Assembly (NCBI GenBank): GCA_025331565.1
Contig: JAFREQ010000039.1
Location: 1,302,001-1,366,000, forward strand
Length of the DNA stretch: 64,000 bases
Direction: 5' to 3'
DNA from: Holacanthus passer
Lineage: Eukaryota; Chordata; Actinopteri; Pomacanthidae
A program made the translations under genes and the position numbers. The first letter of the stretch is position 1, and every line of letters starts with the position of its first letter. Of this stretch, positions 50,501 through 53,748 are shown one piece after another. The notes beneath the pieces are model-generated. The model did not search any database. It worked only from the letters and a program-made list of their open reading frames with translations, and had not been told where the DNA came from.

Positions 50501-50805
50501 TGTCAGATGTTGAGTTTACAGGTTAAGGAGTTGTAATAAAGAAGTGAGGTGGTTGTTGTAGTCAGACTTCCAGACTGAAAGGTCTTCCTGTCCTTCTGTC
50601 TCTACAGGAGTATGAGTTTGTGGTTCTGCCCAATGCCTACATGATCCACATGCCTCATGCGCCCAGCTTCGATATCACCAAGTTCCGTTCCAATAAGCAG
50701 TACCGGGTCTGCCTCAAGACCCTGAAGGAGGAGTTCCAGCAGAACATGTCACGACGCTACGGCTTTGCCGCCCTTAAGTACATGACGGCTGAGAACAACA
50801 GCTAG
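1160..50805 (+). CDS. large1: LARGE1 xylosyl- and glucuronyltransferase, 13 exons, 5' end missing
   Basis: This is a Golgi type II membrane enzyme that alternately adds xylose and glucuronic acid to make matriglycan on alpha-dystroglycan, the receptor glycan for laminin-type matrix proteins. Thirteen exons join without a frame break: 1160-1458, 4800-4882, 13040-13163, 13401-13572, 33207-33311, 35360-35472, 38594-38719, 40398-40553, 43292-43455, 47173-47451, 47573-47719, 49558-49753 and 50608-50805. All 12 introns are GT-AG. Spliced length is 2162 nt, or 719 codons plus a partial first codon and a stop. Counting back from the stop on a 756-residue protein gives K38 as the first whole residue. 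In order it has a coiled-coil stem (about 55-85), a GT8 xylosyltransferase domain (about 138-413, DTD at 242-244) and a GT49-type glucuronyltransferase domain (about 414-756, DID at 563-565). Sequence resembles human LARGE1 more than LARGE2, including the C-terminal TAENNS. The cytoplasmic tail and membrane anchor are upstream of the window. Confidence 0.95.
1459..4799 (+). other. large1: large1 intron between exons 1 and 2
   Basis: 3.3 kb. Apart from the Tc1-like element at 4046-4524 it holds a small (CA)n patch near 3225-3251 and a short run of TATCTT repeats at about 2844-2862 that may be a bare L2 LINE tail. I recognise no other gene or element. Confidence 0.8.
4044..4526 (-). mobile_element. 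internally deleted Tc1-like transposon
   Basis: Inverted termini face each other: left TACAACCTTGATTCCAGAAA, right end (read on minus) TACGACCTATATTCCCAAAA. Both continue into a GGGACACTGTGTAAAAC-type motif, and each is bounded by TA, the Tc1/mariner target duplication. The element proper is about 479 bp (4046-4524); full-length relatives are about 1.5-1.6 kb. On the minus strand it keeps the start of the transposase (S-R-S-Q-A-R-M-E-R-G-S-P-L-C), then jumps to a later piece (I-T-T-W-T-Q-K-H-F-V-K) and then to the far terminus. The catalytic core is gone, so it is non-autonomous. Identification is from recall of a common teleost Tc1 family. Confidence 0.85.
4800..4882 (+). CDS. large1: large1 exon 2 (start of GT8 domain, residues 137-164)
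   Basis: An 83-nt exon follows the acceptor ctccacag and ends at the donor gtatgg (4883). It encodes [20 protein letters not shown] and on to S-V-L-F-H-R, with the last Arg codon split 2+1 (AG|G). The beta strand VAIVCAG opens the first glycosyltransferase fold, where the nucleotide-sugar binds. N-A-S is a conserved N-glycosylation sequon. A 3' L2 LINE tail lies only about 90 bases into the following intron. Confidence 0.96.
4930..5040 (+). repeat. L2-type LINE 3' tail fragment
   Basis: It contains cccactgtgggacaaataaa followed by TATCTTATCTTATC, the 3' end and tail of fish L2-clade LINEs. The same tail ends the longer copies at about 12200-12250 and 24300-24350. Only the last 50-100 bases remain, as is usual for 5'-truncated insertions. 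Confidence 0.75.
6295..6892. repeat. long inverted repeat, about 73-bp arms
   Basis: The left arm 6295-6368 reads TATGGAAGATTTAAAAT and ends in ATACAATACACATTGTGA. The reverse complement of 6821-6892 begins with the same 17 bases and ends TACAATACACATTGTCA, with AAATCAAAGAAAGAAA shared in between. I estimate about 80-85% arm identity. The arms are separated by about 450 bases. No clear target duplication flanks the outer ends. It could be a palindromic miniature transposon or a fold-back element; the family is not recognised. Confidence 0.75.
7253..7276. repeat. (AAG)n microsatellite
   Basis: Eight AAG units in the exon 2-3 intron. Confidence 0.95.
8889..9665. mobile_element. possible degenerate hAT-like non-autonomous element
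   Basis: The left end is TAGGGATGCACCAAT. The right end, read on minus, is GGATGCACTGAACC followed by actttttctctcccaatact, close to the ends of a common fish hAT group that starts AGGGATGCACC. No 8-bp target duplication survives, and I see no transposase. The boundaries are approximate. Confidence 0.45.
10838..12250 (+). mobile_element. decayed L2-type LINE copy with internal deletion
   Basis: It begins in the C-terminal part of the endonuclease (D-L-C-Y-A-N-T-K equivalent, then a frameshifted S-D-H-N-L-V-H-L region). It continues to P-D-I-K-A-L-L-K and then jumps to the reverse-transcriptase palm motif F-S-D-D (11205-11216), skipping most of the RT. After that it reads N-V-G-K-T-K-E-L-V-V-D-F, S-Y-K-Y-L-G-V-H-L-N-N and the conserved C-terminal L-G-C-P-L-D-P-V-E-V-V-G-E-R-R-M-M. 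It ends in an AT-rich 3' UTR and a TATCTTATCTTAT tail near 12250. Frameshifts and stops make it inactive. It is assigned to the fish L2 (Maui-like) clade by recall. Confidence 0.88.
13040..13163 (+). CDS. large1: large1 exon 3 (GT8 domain, residues 164-205)
   Basis: The acceptor is gtccacag, preceded by a short GT-rich run; the donor is gtgaag at 13164. One base completes Arg164, followed by 41 codons: R-N-P-L-H-F-H-F-I-T-D-S-I, then T-W-M-V-P-A-V-R-V-D-F-Y-D-A-D-E-L-K. Human LARGE1 has nearly the same run (R-N-P-L-H-F-H-L-I-A-D-S-I). The exon ends in phase 0, and only 237 bases separate it from exon 4. Confidence 0.96.
13401..13572 (+). CDS. large1: large1 exon 4 (xylosyltransferase DxD motif, residues 206-263)
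   Basis: The acceptor is ggtgtttcag and the donor gtaaca at 13573. The exon encodes S-E-V-S-W-I-P-N-K-H-Y-S-G and V-I-V-L-D-T-D-I-T-F-A-T-D-I-A-E-L-W. D-T-D is the metal-binding DxD of the GT8 xylosyltransferase site; by position it is D242/D244, the pair known to be needed for human LARGE1 activity. The next intron is the longest in the window, at 19.6 kb. The exon ends after the first base of the Gly263 codon (phase 1). Confidence 0.97.
14411..14645 (-). repeat. tRNA-derived SINE, minus strand
   Basis: Read on minus it begins GGCTGTAGCTCAGGAGGTAG (polymerase III A box region) and has GGTAGTTCGATTCC (B box). It then has the teleost SINE body AAGTGTCCTTGGGCAAGA and the 3' part GCTTTGGATAAAAGCGTCTG followed by CTAAATGAAA. 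A short tandem tail of TACAATTC units at 14411-14440 marks the 3' end. A (CA)n tract abuts the tRNA-like head. Confidence 0.9.
14643..14722. repeat. (CA)n microsatellite with a short TA interruption
   Basis: About 80 bases of CA repeats interrupted by catatatatata. It lies directly against the SINE head and accounts for the long His/Thr-rich reading frames here. Confidence 0.97.
16235..16345 (-). repeat. L2-type LINE 3' tail, minus strand
   Basis: Read on minus: tgaatttccccactgtgggg, then cgaataaaagaatatc, the 3' end of an L2-clade LINE. Only the tail is recognisable. Confidence 0.65.
20572..21030. repeat. degenerate teleost interspersed repeat
   Basis: It contains strings common to a widespread but poorly classified fish repeat: tttatagagcacttttct near one end, cagcttgtttcatagctttg in the middle and aaaatcaattctgggaacca near the other. 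There are no coding remains. A (TA)n patch lies at 20915-20926. Confidence 0.55.
21957..22540. repeat. degenerate teleost interspersed repeat
   Basis: It starts with tgacatttatttagctgacc and cttttatccaaagcacctta. It includes gccaggacagcaaacagtcg and caagtaccattgtcttgaat, and ends near ctatataaatgcagtccatt. All are strings of a common fish repeat. Class is uncertain and no transposase or RT remains are seen. Confidence 0.6.
22935..24350 (+). mobile_element. decayed L2-type LINE copy with internal deletion
   Basis: It contains, in order, the endonuclease end (Y-V-T-C-C-T-R-D-N-K, D-L-C-Y-A-N-T-K-E, S-D-H-N-L-V), the linker E-E-Q-L-Q-H-N-N-I-N-G-V-W and the start of the RT (K-A-R-K-A-A-S-L-D-G-I-S-S-R-L-L-K-S-C-A, then S-Y-R-P-V-A-L-T-S). 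At about 24005-24060 it jumps past the catalytic palm to the C-terminal piece A-D-R-N-R-R-D-K-L-I and D-P-V-E-V-V-G-E-R-K-M-M. It ends ccactgtgggacgaataaag with a short TATCTTGTCTTA tail. The 246-codon open stretch at 23337-24077 is RT remnant, not a host gene. Confidence 0.92.
26554..26582. repeat. poly(A) tract, 29 bases
   Basis: A pure A run in intron 4. It may be the tail of a retroposed sequence, but I recognise nothing upstream of it. Confidence 0.95.
32040..32970 (+). mobile_element. decayed LINE reverse-transcriptase relic
   Basis: The translation contains I-N-F-H-C-Y-A-D-D-N-Q-L-Y-L; Y-A-D-D (32181-32192) is the RT catalytic motif. It is followed by D-I-K-T-W-I-T-C-N-F-L-L-L-N-S-D-K-T-E-V and, after stops and shifts, V-T-S-R-L-D-C-N-S-L-L-S-G-C-P-N-K-S-L-K and L-K-P-F-S-L-I-K. 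This is the 3' half of a fish non-LTR retrotransposon RT, different from the two L2 copies in this intron. There are many disabling changes. Confidence 0.88.
33207..33311 (+). CDS. large1: large1 exon 5 (GT8 domain, residues 263-298)
   Basis: The acceptor is ctatgttcag (ends 33206) and the donor gtgagt at 33312. Two bases complete Gly263, then the exon reads Q-Q-V-L-G-L-V-E-N-Q-S-D-W-Y-L-G-N-L-W and P-W-P-A-L-G-R-G-F-N-T, with one base of the next Gly codon. E-N-Q-S carries a conserved sequon. W-Y-L-G-N-L-W and G-R-G-F-N-T-G-V are hallmark strings of the GT8 donor and acceptor pocket. At 105 nt it is easy to miss in an unguided search. Confidence 0.96.
33910..33934. repeat. poly(T) tract
   Basis: 25 T residues in intron 5. 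Confidence 0.95.
34151..34565 (-). mobile_element. retroposed teleost repeat with 14-bp target-site duplication
   Basis: TGATTGGATTCCAT occurs perfectly at 34151-34164 and 34552-34565, flanking 387 bp. The insert starts with CCATCCATCC-type repeats (a simple-sequence tail if read on minus). It carries strings common to a very abundant fish repeat: gagcctatcccagccgactt, catgcaaactccacacagaa and ccactgcaccaccgtgcagc. The target duplication length suggests target-primed reverse transcription. The copy looks fairly young, since the duplication is intact. Family name not assigned. Confidence 0.85.
35291..35352. repeat. (TG)n tracts upstream of exon 6
   Basis: Two TG-rich blocks (35291-35318 and about 35339-35352) separated by a TTTGCATTTATG spacer. 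The second ends seven bases before the exon 6 boundary, so it replaces most of the usual polypyrimidine tract. Confidence 0.95.
35360..35472 (+). CDS. large1: large1 exon 6 (GT8 domain, residues 298-335)
   Basis: The acceptor is gctttcag (ends 35359) and the donor gtaaca at 35473. The exon completes Gly298 and reads V-I-L-L-L-L-D-R-L-R-K-L-R-W-E-Q-M-W, then S-M-L-S-T-S-L-A-D-Q. Ser331, a residue mutated in human LARGE1-related muscular dystrophy, is conserved. The setting is unusual: TG repeats run almost to the acceptor and CA repeats begin 3-4 bases into the donor intron. The length (113 nt) is not a multiple of three, so skipping it would break the frame. Confidence 0.96.
35476..36049. repeat. 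compound (CA)n and CCCTAA-rich teleost repeat block
   Basis: Three CA tracts (35476-35510, 35787-35832, 36013-36049) separate two copies of a common fish repeat. The first copy has cattgacataatgcattctc, multiple CTAACCCTAA-like units (about 35568-35645) and aagacaaaatgtcctcacaa. The second copy (about 35833-36010) has a run of AACCTTAACC units and ttgtccccaattgca. The telomere-like units belong to the repeat and need not mean a former chromosome end. Confidence 0.85.
37370..37500 (-). repeat. SINE with tRNA-Lys head and L2-like tail, minus strand
   Basis: On minus, 37496-37424 reads as a 73-nt tRNA-Lys(CTT)-like sequence: it starts ACCCGGCTAGCACAGTCAGT, and the anticodon arm TGAGACTCTTAATCTCA is intact. 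The B box is GGTTCCAGCC, with the consensus G changed to C. It is followed by aaatttcccctgtgggagat and caataaagctta, matching the 3' end of L2-type LINEs. This arrangement is the classic tRNA-derived SINE that borrows a LINE tail. Confidence 0.85.
38271..38322 (+). repeat. possible L2-type LINE tail
   Basis: ttttcccagttggggacgaa followed by tatagtatatctgtctgtct resembles a diverged L2 3' end. Short, so uncertain. Confidence 0.4.
38502..38590. repeat. (GT)n-(TC)n-(TGTC)n tract forming the exon 7 pyrimidine tract
   Basis: GT repeats (38502-38517) run into about 60 bases of TC repeats (38516-38577), then TGTC units, and the acceptor CAG at 38591-38593. The whole polypyrimidine tract of exon 7 is therefore microsatellite sequence and will vary in length between individuals. 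Confidence 0.97.
38594..38719 (+). CDS. large1: large1 exon 7 (GT8 domain, residues 336-377)
   Basis: A 126-nt, phase 0-0 exon of 42 codons: D-I-F-N-A-V-I-K-Q-N-P-F-L-V-H-Q-L-P-C-F, then W-N-V-Q-L-S-D-H-T-R-S-E-K-C-Y and D-V-S-D-L-K. The acceptor ctgcag directly follows a very long (TC)n plus (TGTC)n pyrimidine tract; the donor is gtgaga at 38720. Its length is divisible by three, so skipping would keep the frame but remove part of the xylosyltransferase fold. Confidence 0.96.
38720..40397 (+). other. large1: large1 intron between exons 7 and 8
   Basis: 1.7 kb of AT-rich sequence with a short poly-A (about 39699-39711) and no recognised element or gene. Confidence 0.8.
40398..40553 (+). CDS. 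large1: large1 exon 8 (end of GT8 domain and linker, residues 378-429)
   Basis: The acceptor is ctgtccag and the donor gtaggt at 40554. The 52 codons begin V-I-H-W-N-S-P-K-K-L-R-V-K-N-K-H and continue F-L-E-Y-D-G-N-L-L-R-R-E-L-F-G-C, ending E-A-D-H-N-S-E-N. H-W-N-S-P-K-K closes the GT8 active-site fold; the second half leads into the glucuronyltransferase domain. Human has V where this fish has H in the E-A-D-x-N-S-E-N string. Phase is 0 at both ends. Confidence 0.96.
41181..41686. mobile_element. hAT-type miniature element with perfect 8-bp target duplication
   Basis: GTTCAAAT at 41181-41188 and again at 41679-41686 flanks a 490-bp element. Its ends are TAGGGCTGTCAAA and TTTGACAGCACTA, a 13-bp inverted pair with one mismatch. 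Sub-terminal GATTAATC and TTAATCTGATTAAAAATT motifs occur near both ends. The interior has no transposase remains, so it is non-autonomous. An 8-bp duplication is diagnostic of the hAT superfamily. Confidence 0.93.
42878..43112 (+). repeat. tRNA-derived SINE
   Basis: The head is GGCTGTGGTTCAGCAGGTAG with a perfect B box GGTTCGATACC. The body is AAGTGTCCTTAAGGAAGACT then CTGAACCCCTAATTGC, and the end is AGATAAAAGCAGTGTATGAA. Same family as the minus-strand copy at 14411-14645, but diverged. Confidence 0.88.
43292..43455 (+). CDS. large1: large1 exon 9 (start of GT49-type domain, residues 430-484)
   Basis: The acceptor is cgtctgcag and the donor gtactg at 43456. The exon encodes L-Q-K-T-L-S-E-L-D-E-D-D-P-C-Y-E-F-R-R-E, T-V-H-R-T-H-L-Y-F-L-H-Y-E-Y-E-P and D-V-T-L-V-A-Q-L-S-M-D, with the Arg484 codon split 2+1. 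The last string is the first beta strand of the glucuronyltransferase (GT49-like) fold. The upstream intron carries a tRNA-derived SINE about 180 bases before the exon. Confidence 0.96.
43456..47172 (+). other. large1: large1 intron between exons 9 and 10
   Basis: 3.7 kb. Apart from a teleost repeat fragment at 45650-45785 I recognise nothing. It ends in a pyrimidine-rich acceptor tract (ttttttgtcccatttctgtg, then cccgccctctgcag). Confidence 0.75.
45650..45785. repeat. fragment of a common teleost repeat
   Basis: It has aaatgtagtggagtaaaaaa, ctctgaaatgtagtagagta and aagtataaagtaacatagac, then caagtacaggtacaagtgtc. These strings occur in a widespread fish DNA repeat. The boundaries are approximate. 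Confidence 0.6.
47173..47451 (+). CDS. large1: large1 exon 10 (glucuronyltransferase DxD motif, residues 484-577)
   Basis: The longest internal exon (279 nt), with acceptor ccctctgcag and donor gtaaga at 47452. It encodes [20 protein letters not shown], the Y-P-V-N-L-L-R-N-V-A string and F-L-S-D-I-D-F-L-P-M-Y. D-I-D is the second DxD, D563/D565 by position, required for glucuronyltransferase activity in human LARGE1. Trp495 and Glu509, both sites of human dystroglycanopathy mutations, are unchanged. The exon ends with a split Arg codon (phase 2). Confidence 0.97.
47573..47719 (+). CDS. large1: large1 exon 11 (GT49-type domain, residues 577-626)
   Basis: It lies only 121 bases after exon 10; this short intron ends in a GT-rich run and tttgtag. 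The exon encodes K-S-V-V-Q-L-D-M-A-N-S-K-K-A-L-V-V-P-A-F, E-T-L-R-Y-R-L-S-Y-P-K-S-K-A-E-L and D-M-G-T-L-F-T-F-R. V-P-A-F-E-T-L-R-Y-R is a signature string of the second catalytic domain. The donor is gtgagc at 47720, with a split Arg codon. Confidence 0.96.
47720..49557 (+). other. large1: large1 intron between exons 11 and 12
   Basis: 1.8 kb. It contains a repeat fragment at about 48110-48260 and otherwise no recognised element. The acceptor tract is ctttcctctcctgccag. Confidence 0.8.
48110..48260. repeat. fragment of a common teleost repeat
   Basis: It starts with atttcatttagcagacgctt and ttatccaaagtgacatacgt, then gagagtaaatacaacacaag and ggatgtagtcaggagaaaac, a known fish repeat layout. 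It shares its first 30 bases with the SINE 3' end at 14444. Confidence 0.65.
49558..49753 (+). CDS. large1: large1 exon 12 (GT49-type domain, residues 626-691)
   Basis: The acceptor is cctgccag and the donor gtaaat at 49754. The exon encodes [31 protein letters not shown] and F-V-G-F-G-W-N-K-V-A-H-I-M-E-L-D-A-Q. G-H-A-P-T-N and F-V-G-F-G-W-N-K are the most conserved strings of the glucuronyltransferase half. Phase 1 in, phase 0 out. Confidence 0.97.
49754..50607 (+). other. large1: large1 intron between exons 12 and 13
   Basis: 854 bases. The part at 49918-50105 matches a common fish repeat (caaatttcatggaagtccat, then caaaagtcattgagatgttt and ccagggaccatgaatctctg). The rest has nothing I can name. 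The acceptor tract is cctgtccttctgtctctacag. Confidence 0.7.
50608..50805 (+). CDS. large1: large1 last coding exon (residues 692-756 and stop)
   Basis: The acceptor is tctctacag. It encodes E-Y-E-F-V-V-L-P-N-A-Y-M-I-H-M-P-H-A-P-S, F-D-I-T-K-F-R-S-N-K-Q-Y-R-V-C and ends A-A-L-K-Y-M-T-A-E-N-N-S with TAG at 50803-50805. Human LARGE1 ends A-A-L-K-Y-L-T-A-E-N-N-S, so the C terminus is intact. H-M-P-H-A-P-S-F-D-I is a conserved catalytic-domain string. The stop sits in the exon that continues into the 3' UTR. Confidence 0.97.
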   Translation, partial: EYEFVVLPNAYMIHMPHAPSFDITKFRSNKQYRVCLKTLKEEFQQNMSRRYGFAALKYMTAENNS

Positions 50806-51172
50806 CCACCACTGCAAACCCTCACACCCCCGGCCCTGAACTACTGACACACTCTGTGGGCTGGGGAGGAGGGGCACAGGAAAAGGACAGCCAATCTGAG
50901 GTCCTTGGGATACTTTGAGACTTGAGTTCCTCAGACTTTGTAAGAACGTTTGAACCTCAGTGTGGGACTTTAAGGGTGATTATGTCCATCCTCTGTCCTC
51001 TGCTGTGGATGGAAGAGATAATCCAGGAGGAGATCTCTTCTGCCAGGATGTAGTTGTGAAAGACGACATAAGTGACTGCTAGGCCCGGGTCCTGGCTGTG
51101 TGGGCCCTGAAATCTGAAAGACAGCAGGCCATATTTGTAAGACCAGTGACAGAGTTGTGGGCTGTGTGTAGT

Positions 51173-51173
<1 letters not shown>

Positions 51174-51238
<65 letters not shown>
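51174..51238. repeat. (GT)n microsatellite in the large1 3' UTR
   Basis: About 32 GT units on the transcribed strand, so the mRNA would carry a long (UG)n run, about 370 bases after the stop codon. Confidence 0.97.
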
Positions 51239-51588
51239 TACATGCAGGTAGATGAAAAGGGTGACGGTGTGTGTGTTGTGTGTTCCTCCAGGACAGCACT
51301 TAGCAAAGAGCTTAAGGAAAGCTGAAAATGTGAAACATTGTGGGCTTACATGCTGTTTGCACGCCTTCCAAGTGCCAACAAAGAGCAGCAGCAGTTTGAC
51401 TGACAGCACACCCCGACTCAAACACGAATCCTCACCAGGCGCTGAGACAAGGCAAAGCAGTAAACATGTCCATACAGATTTTGAAAATCTCATTGTGACG
51501 AGAGACACACGCTCAGATATTGAGGCGAGCAGCCAGCCAGCCGACCATCTGCTGCTGCTTCATTTGTTTGATAGCTGATACAGATCAG

Positions 51589-51594
51589 AATAAA
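51589..51594 (+). promoter_or_regulatory. candidate proximal poly(A) signal AATAAA
   Basis: The first canonical AATAAA downstream of the large1 stop, about 0.8 kb into the 3' UTR. The next 30 bases are C-rich (cccccctcctcg) and lack an obvious GT-rich downstream element, so it may be weak. Confidence 0.5.
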
Positions 51595-52953
51595 TCCCCC
51601 TCCTCGTAAGACAAGAGAAGTGCAAGGATGGCTGGAGGTTGTCCATGCTGATGATATTCAGGGTATCTCCACATCAGCCTGAGTGTGCTGCTAGCGAATG
51701 TTTCCAGTGTTTTGTTACAACAGAATCTGACAGCAGCTGATGTGATGTGCTTTTTCTGTTCATTTTAAACTGATGCCCCCCCCCCACCTTCACTGAGCAG
51801 CACACTGAGACGAGGCATCACTGAGCTTACTGTTTACTTTTCCTTCTCATATTATTTATCAGCACCTATACAGTCCTGACAGGTGGAGCCAGGAGGAGTA
51901 GTTCTCTTCCACACACCATCAGGAGTGTCTAAAGAGGACAGGAAGGAGACATTAAACTCTGTGACACTCATTCTTTCTCTCAATCTTTCCTTCTTACTCT
52001 GGCCTCTAGTTTGACAACATTATAGTGGTTTCTAATACTGCTGCAGTGGTGTGTGTTCTCCTGTTTGTGTTGCCACACACACACACCATTGGTGATCCTG
52101 ATGTGGGTGTGTCATGAATTTTCTGCCGACTCTGCTCAGCTGTTAACTACTGCTGTAGCACCTGTGACAGACACCTGCCAGAGAAACCTCTATCCAGTTA
52201 TCAAGTCGAGACAGGACACACAGACTGACAGTCACTATAATATTAAACTGAAATGATAAAAATATCAGAACTTATTACACTATGAGTCCTGGTAGGGCTA
52301 TCATAGAAATATGATACAGGGCTTGAATGACCCACATATGACTGCAACCTGTCCTGGTTTTCCCAGCTGCATGCAAATCAGGGTTGTCTCTACTCCAGCC
52401 ATGGTAGTTGTAATACACCTGAAGCTGTTTGGCAGAAACAGCAGCAGAAGAAGAACTTCTTCATGTTAGTAGTTCAGTTACAACAGTAACGTTTAAGTAA
52501 GCTAATAACTGCCATTAGGCTAACATAAACTCTTTGTTGAATTCTATTTATGAACCACAAGCAAGACAAAAATGTCGTCGTCTTCTACAGGCTCTCTCGA
52601 TCACTCAGTGGTTTAACTGATTAAGCATCAGATAACCACAACAACAGCTCACTCTGCTGTCTGTATGATCATTTGTGTTGAAGTCGTTGGAGCTGCTTTC
52701 TTCCTGTCACTTTAATTTGCCAAGAGGAAAGATGGTTAATTTCTGGTGACAGACCCTGGAGAGTCCATTTCCGCAGATTGCTTACTGATGTAGTTCCACT
52801 AGGGAGAAGTATAAGACGAGAGAGAGAGAGAAAGGGAATTAGATGCACCAACACCTTTTCAAAATCTGACTAAAATGCTTCTCAGAAACCTCTGTCAGAA
52901 GTGGCCTTATTAGAAATTTCTAATAGAAATTAGAAATATTATAAATAAGAAAA

Positions 52954-53317
52954 TTTGGTAAAGACGTATTCACCATTAGCCAGTTGCTTATTAGCATGCA
53001 TATTAGTAGCATTTTGGCTCTTTATCAGTCATTATGAAGCACTTATTAATGCCTTATTCTAGGGGTTAGGTGGTTATGGTTATTAAGGGTTAGGGTTTGG
53101 TTATTACGATTGTAATTCATGTACAGCAACTTCATTACTTAAAATCAGTAAACTGTAATTTGGAGGTTATGGTGGGAAAATGCTTAGTTAATGGCCTAGT
53201 AGCTGTAGATGGTCATGTAGATTAAGGCATTAATAAGTGCTTCAGAGCCAATACACCACAAATATGCATGCTTATAAGCATATGTGTACATTAATAGTGA
53301 ATATGTGTGTTACCAAA
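52954..53317. mobile_element. palindromic miniature element (MITE-like)
   Basis: The ends are TTTGGTA and TACCAAA. The left arm contains GCTTATTAGCATGCATATTA and GAAGCACTTATTAATGCCTT. The reverse complement of the right arm contains GCTTATAAGCATGCATATTT and GAAGCACTTATTAATGCCTT. The arms are about 105 bp around a centre with TTAGGG-type units. No coding remains. It resembles a common fish palindromic element; the superfamily is not certain. It lies between the two candidate poly(A) sites. Confidence 0.85.
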
Positions 53318-53446
53318 AATTCCAAACAAATTGTGTGATACAATTGAAAACTCCAAAAACTAAACCAAATTGATCATGTCAGTTATTAAAGTTAAACTGT
53401 GATGAGGTTCATGATGTCAGTAGTAGTACAGTTGTGAAACTAGAAG

Positions 53447-53484
53447 CCTCTCTCTCGCTCTCTCTCTCCCGCTCTTTCTCTCTC

Positions 53485-53516
<32 letters not shown>

Positions 53517-53645
53517 AGTCATGGCAGCAGTTACTCACTCTGTACAGGACTCAGTGCAGTCATGCAGGTGTGTGTGTGTGTGTCTGTGTGTATGTGTTTG
53601 TGTGTGTGTGTGTGTGTGTCTGTGTGTGTGTCTGTGCGTGTGTGT
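53447..53645. repeat. compound TC, TGTC and GT microsatellites
   Basis: TC-rich repeats with a TGTC block (53447-53517) are followed, after a short unique piece, by GT-rich repeats (53568-53645). Confidence 0.95.
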
Positions 53646-53742
53646 GACAGAAGTTTCTGAATGTGTGTGTGTGTGTGGCTTTGCAGGGCTGGGAGGAGCT
53701 GCAGTGTGTAAGTAGGACAGTGTTGACTGATGCTGCTACCTG

Positions 53743-53748
53743 AATAAA
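53743..53748 (+). promoter_or_regulatory. candidate distal poly(A) signal AATAAA
   Basis: AATAAA followed within about 25-40 bases by a G/T-rich run (tgctgttgttttgtttc), the usual layout of a strong vertebrate cleavage site. It would give a 3' UTR of about 2.9 kb for large1. It could instead belong to an unrelated transcript. Confidence 0.5.

Noticed and set aside
1160..50805. Assignment to LARGE2 (gyltl1b) instead of LARGE1
   Set aside because: The stem coiled coil, the DELKSEVSWIPN region, the length of 756 residues and the C-terminal TAENNS all match LARGE1; LARGE2 differs at these places.
50957..51508. 183-codon minus-strand open frame opposite the large1 3' UTR
   Set aside because: It is held open by the (GT)n tract; the rest shows no domain and no splice or start signals worth reporting.
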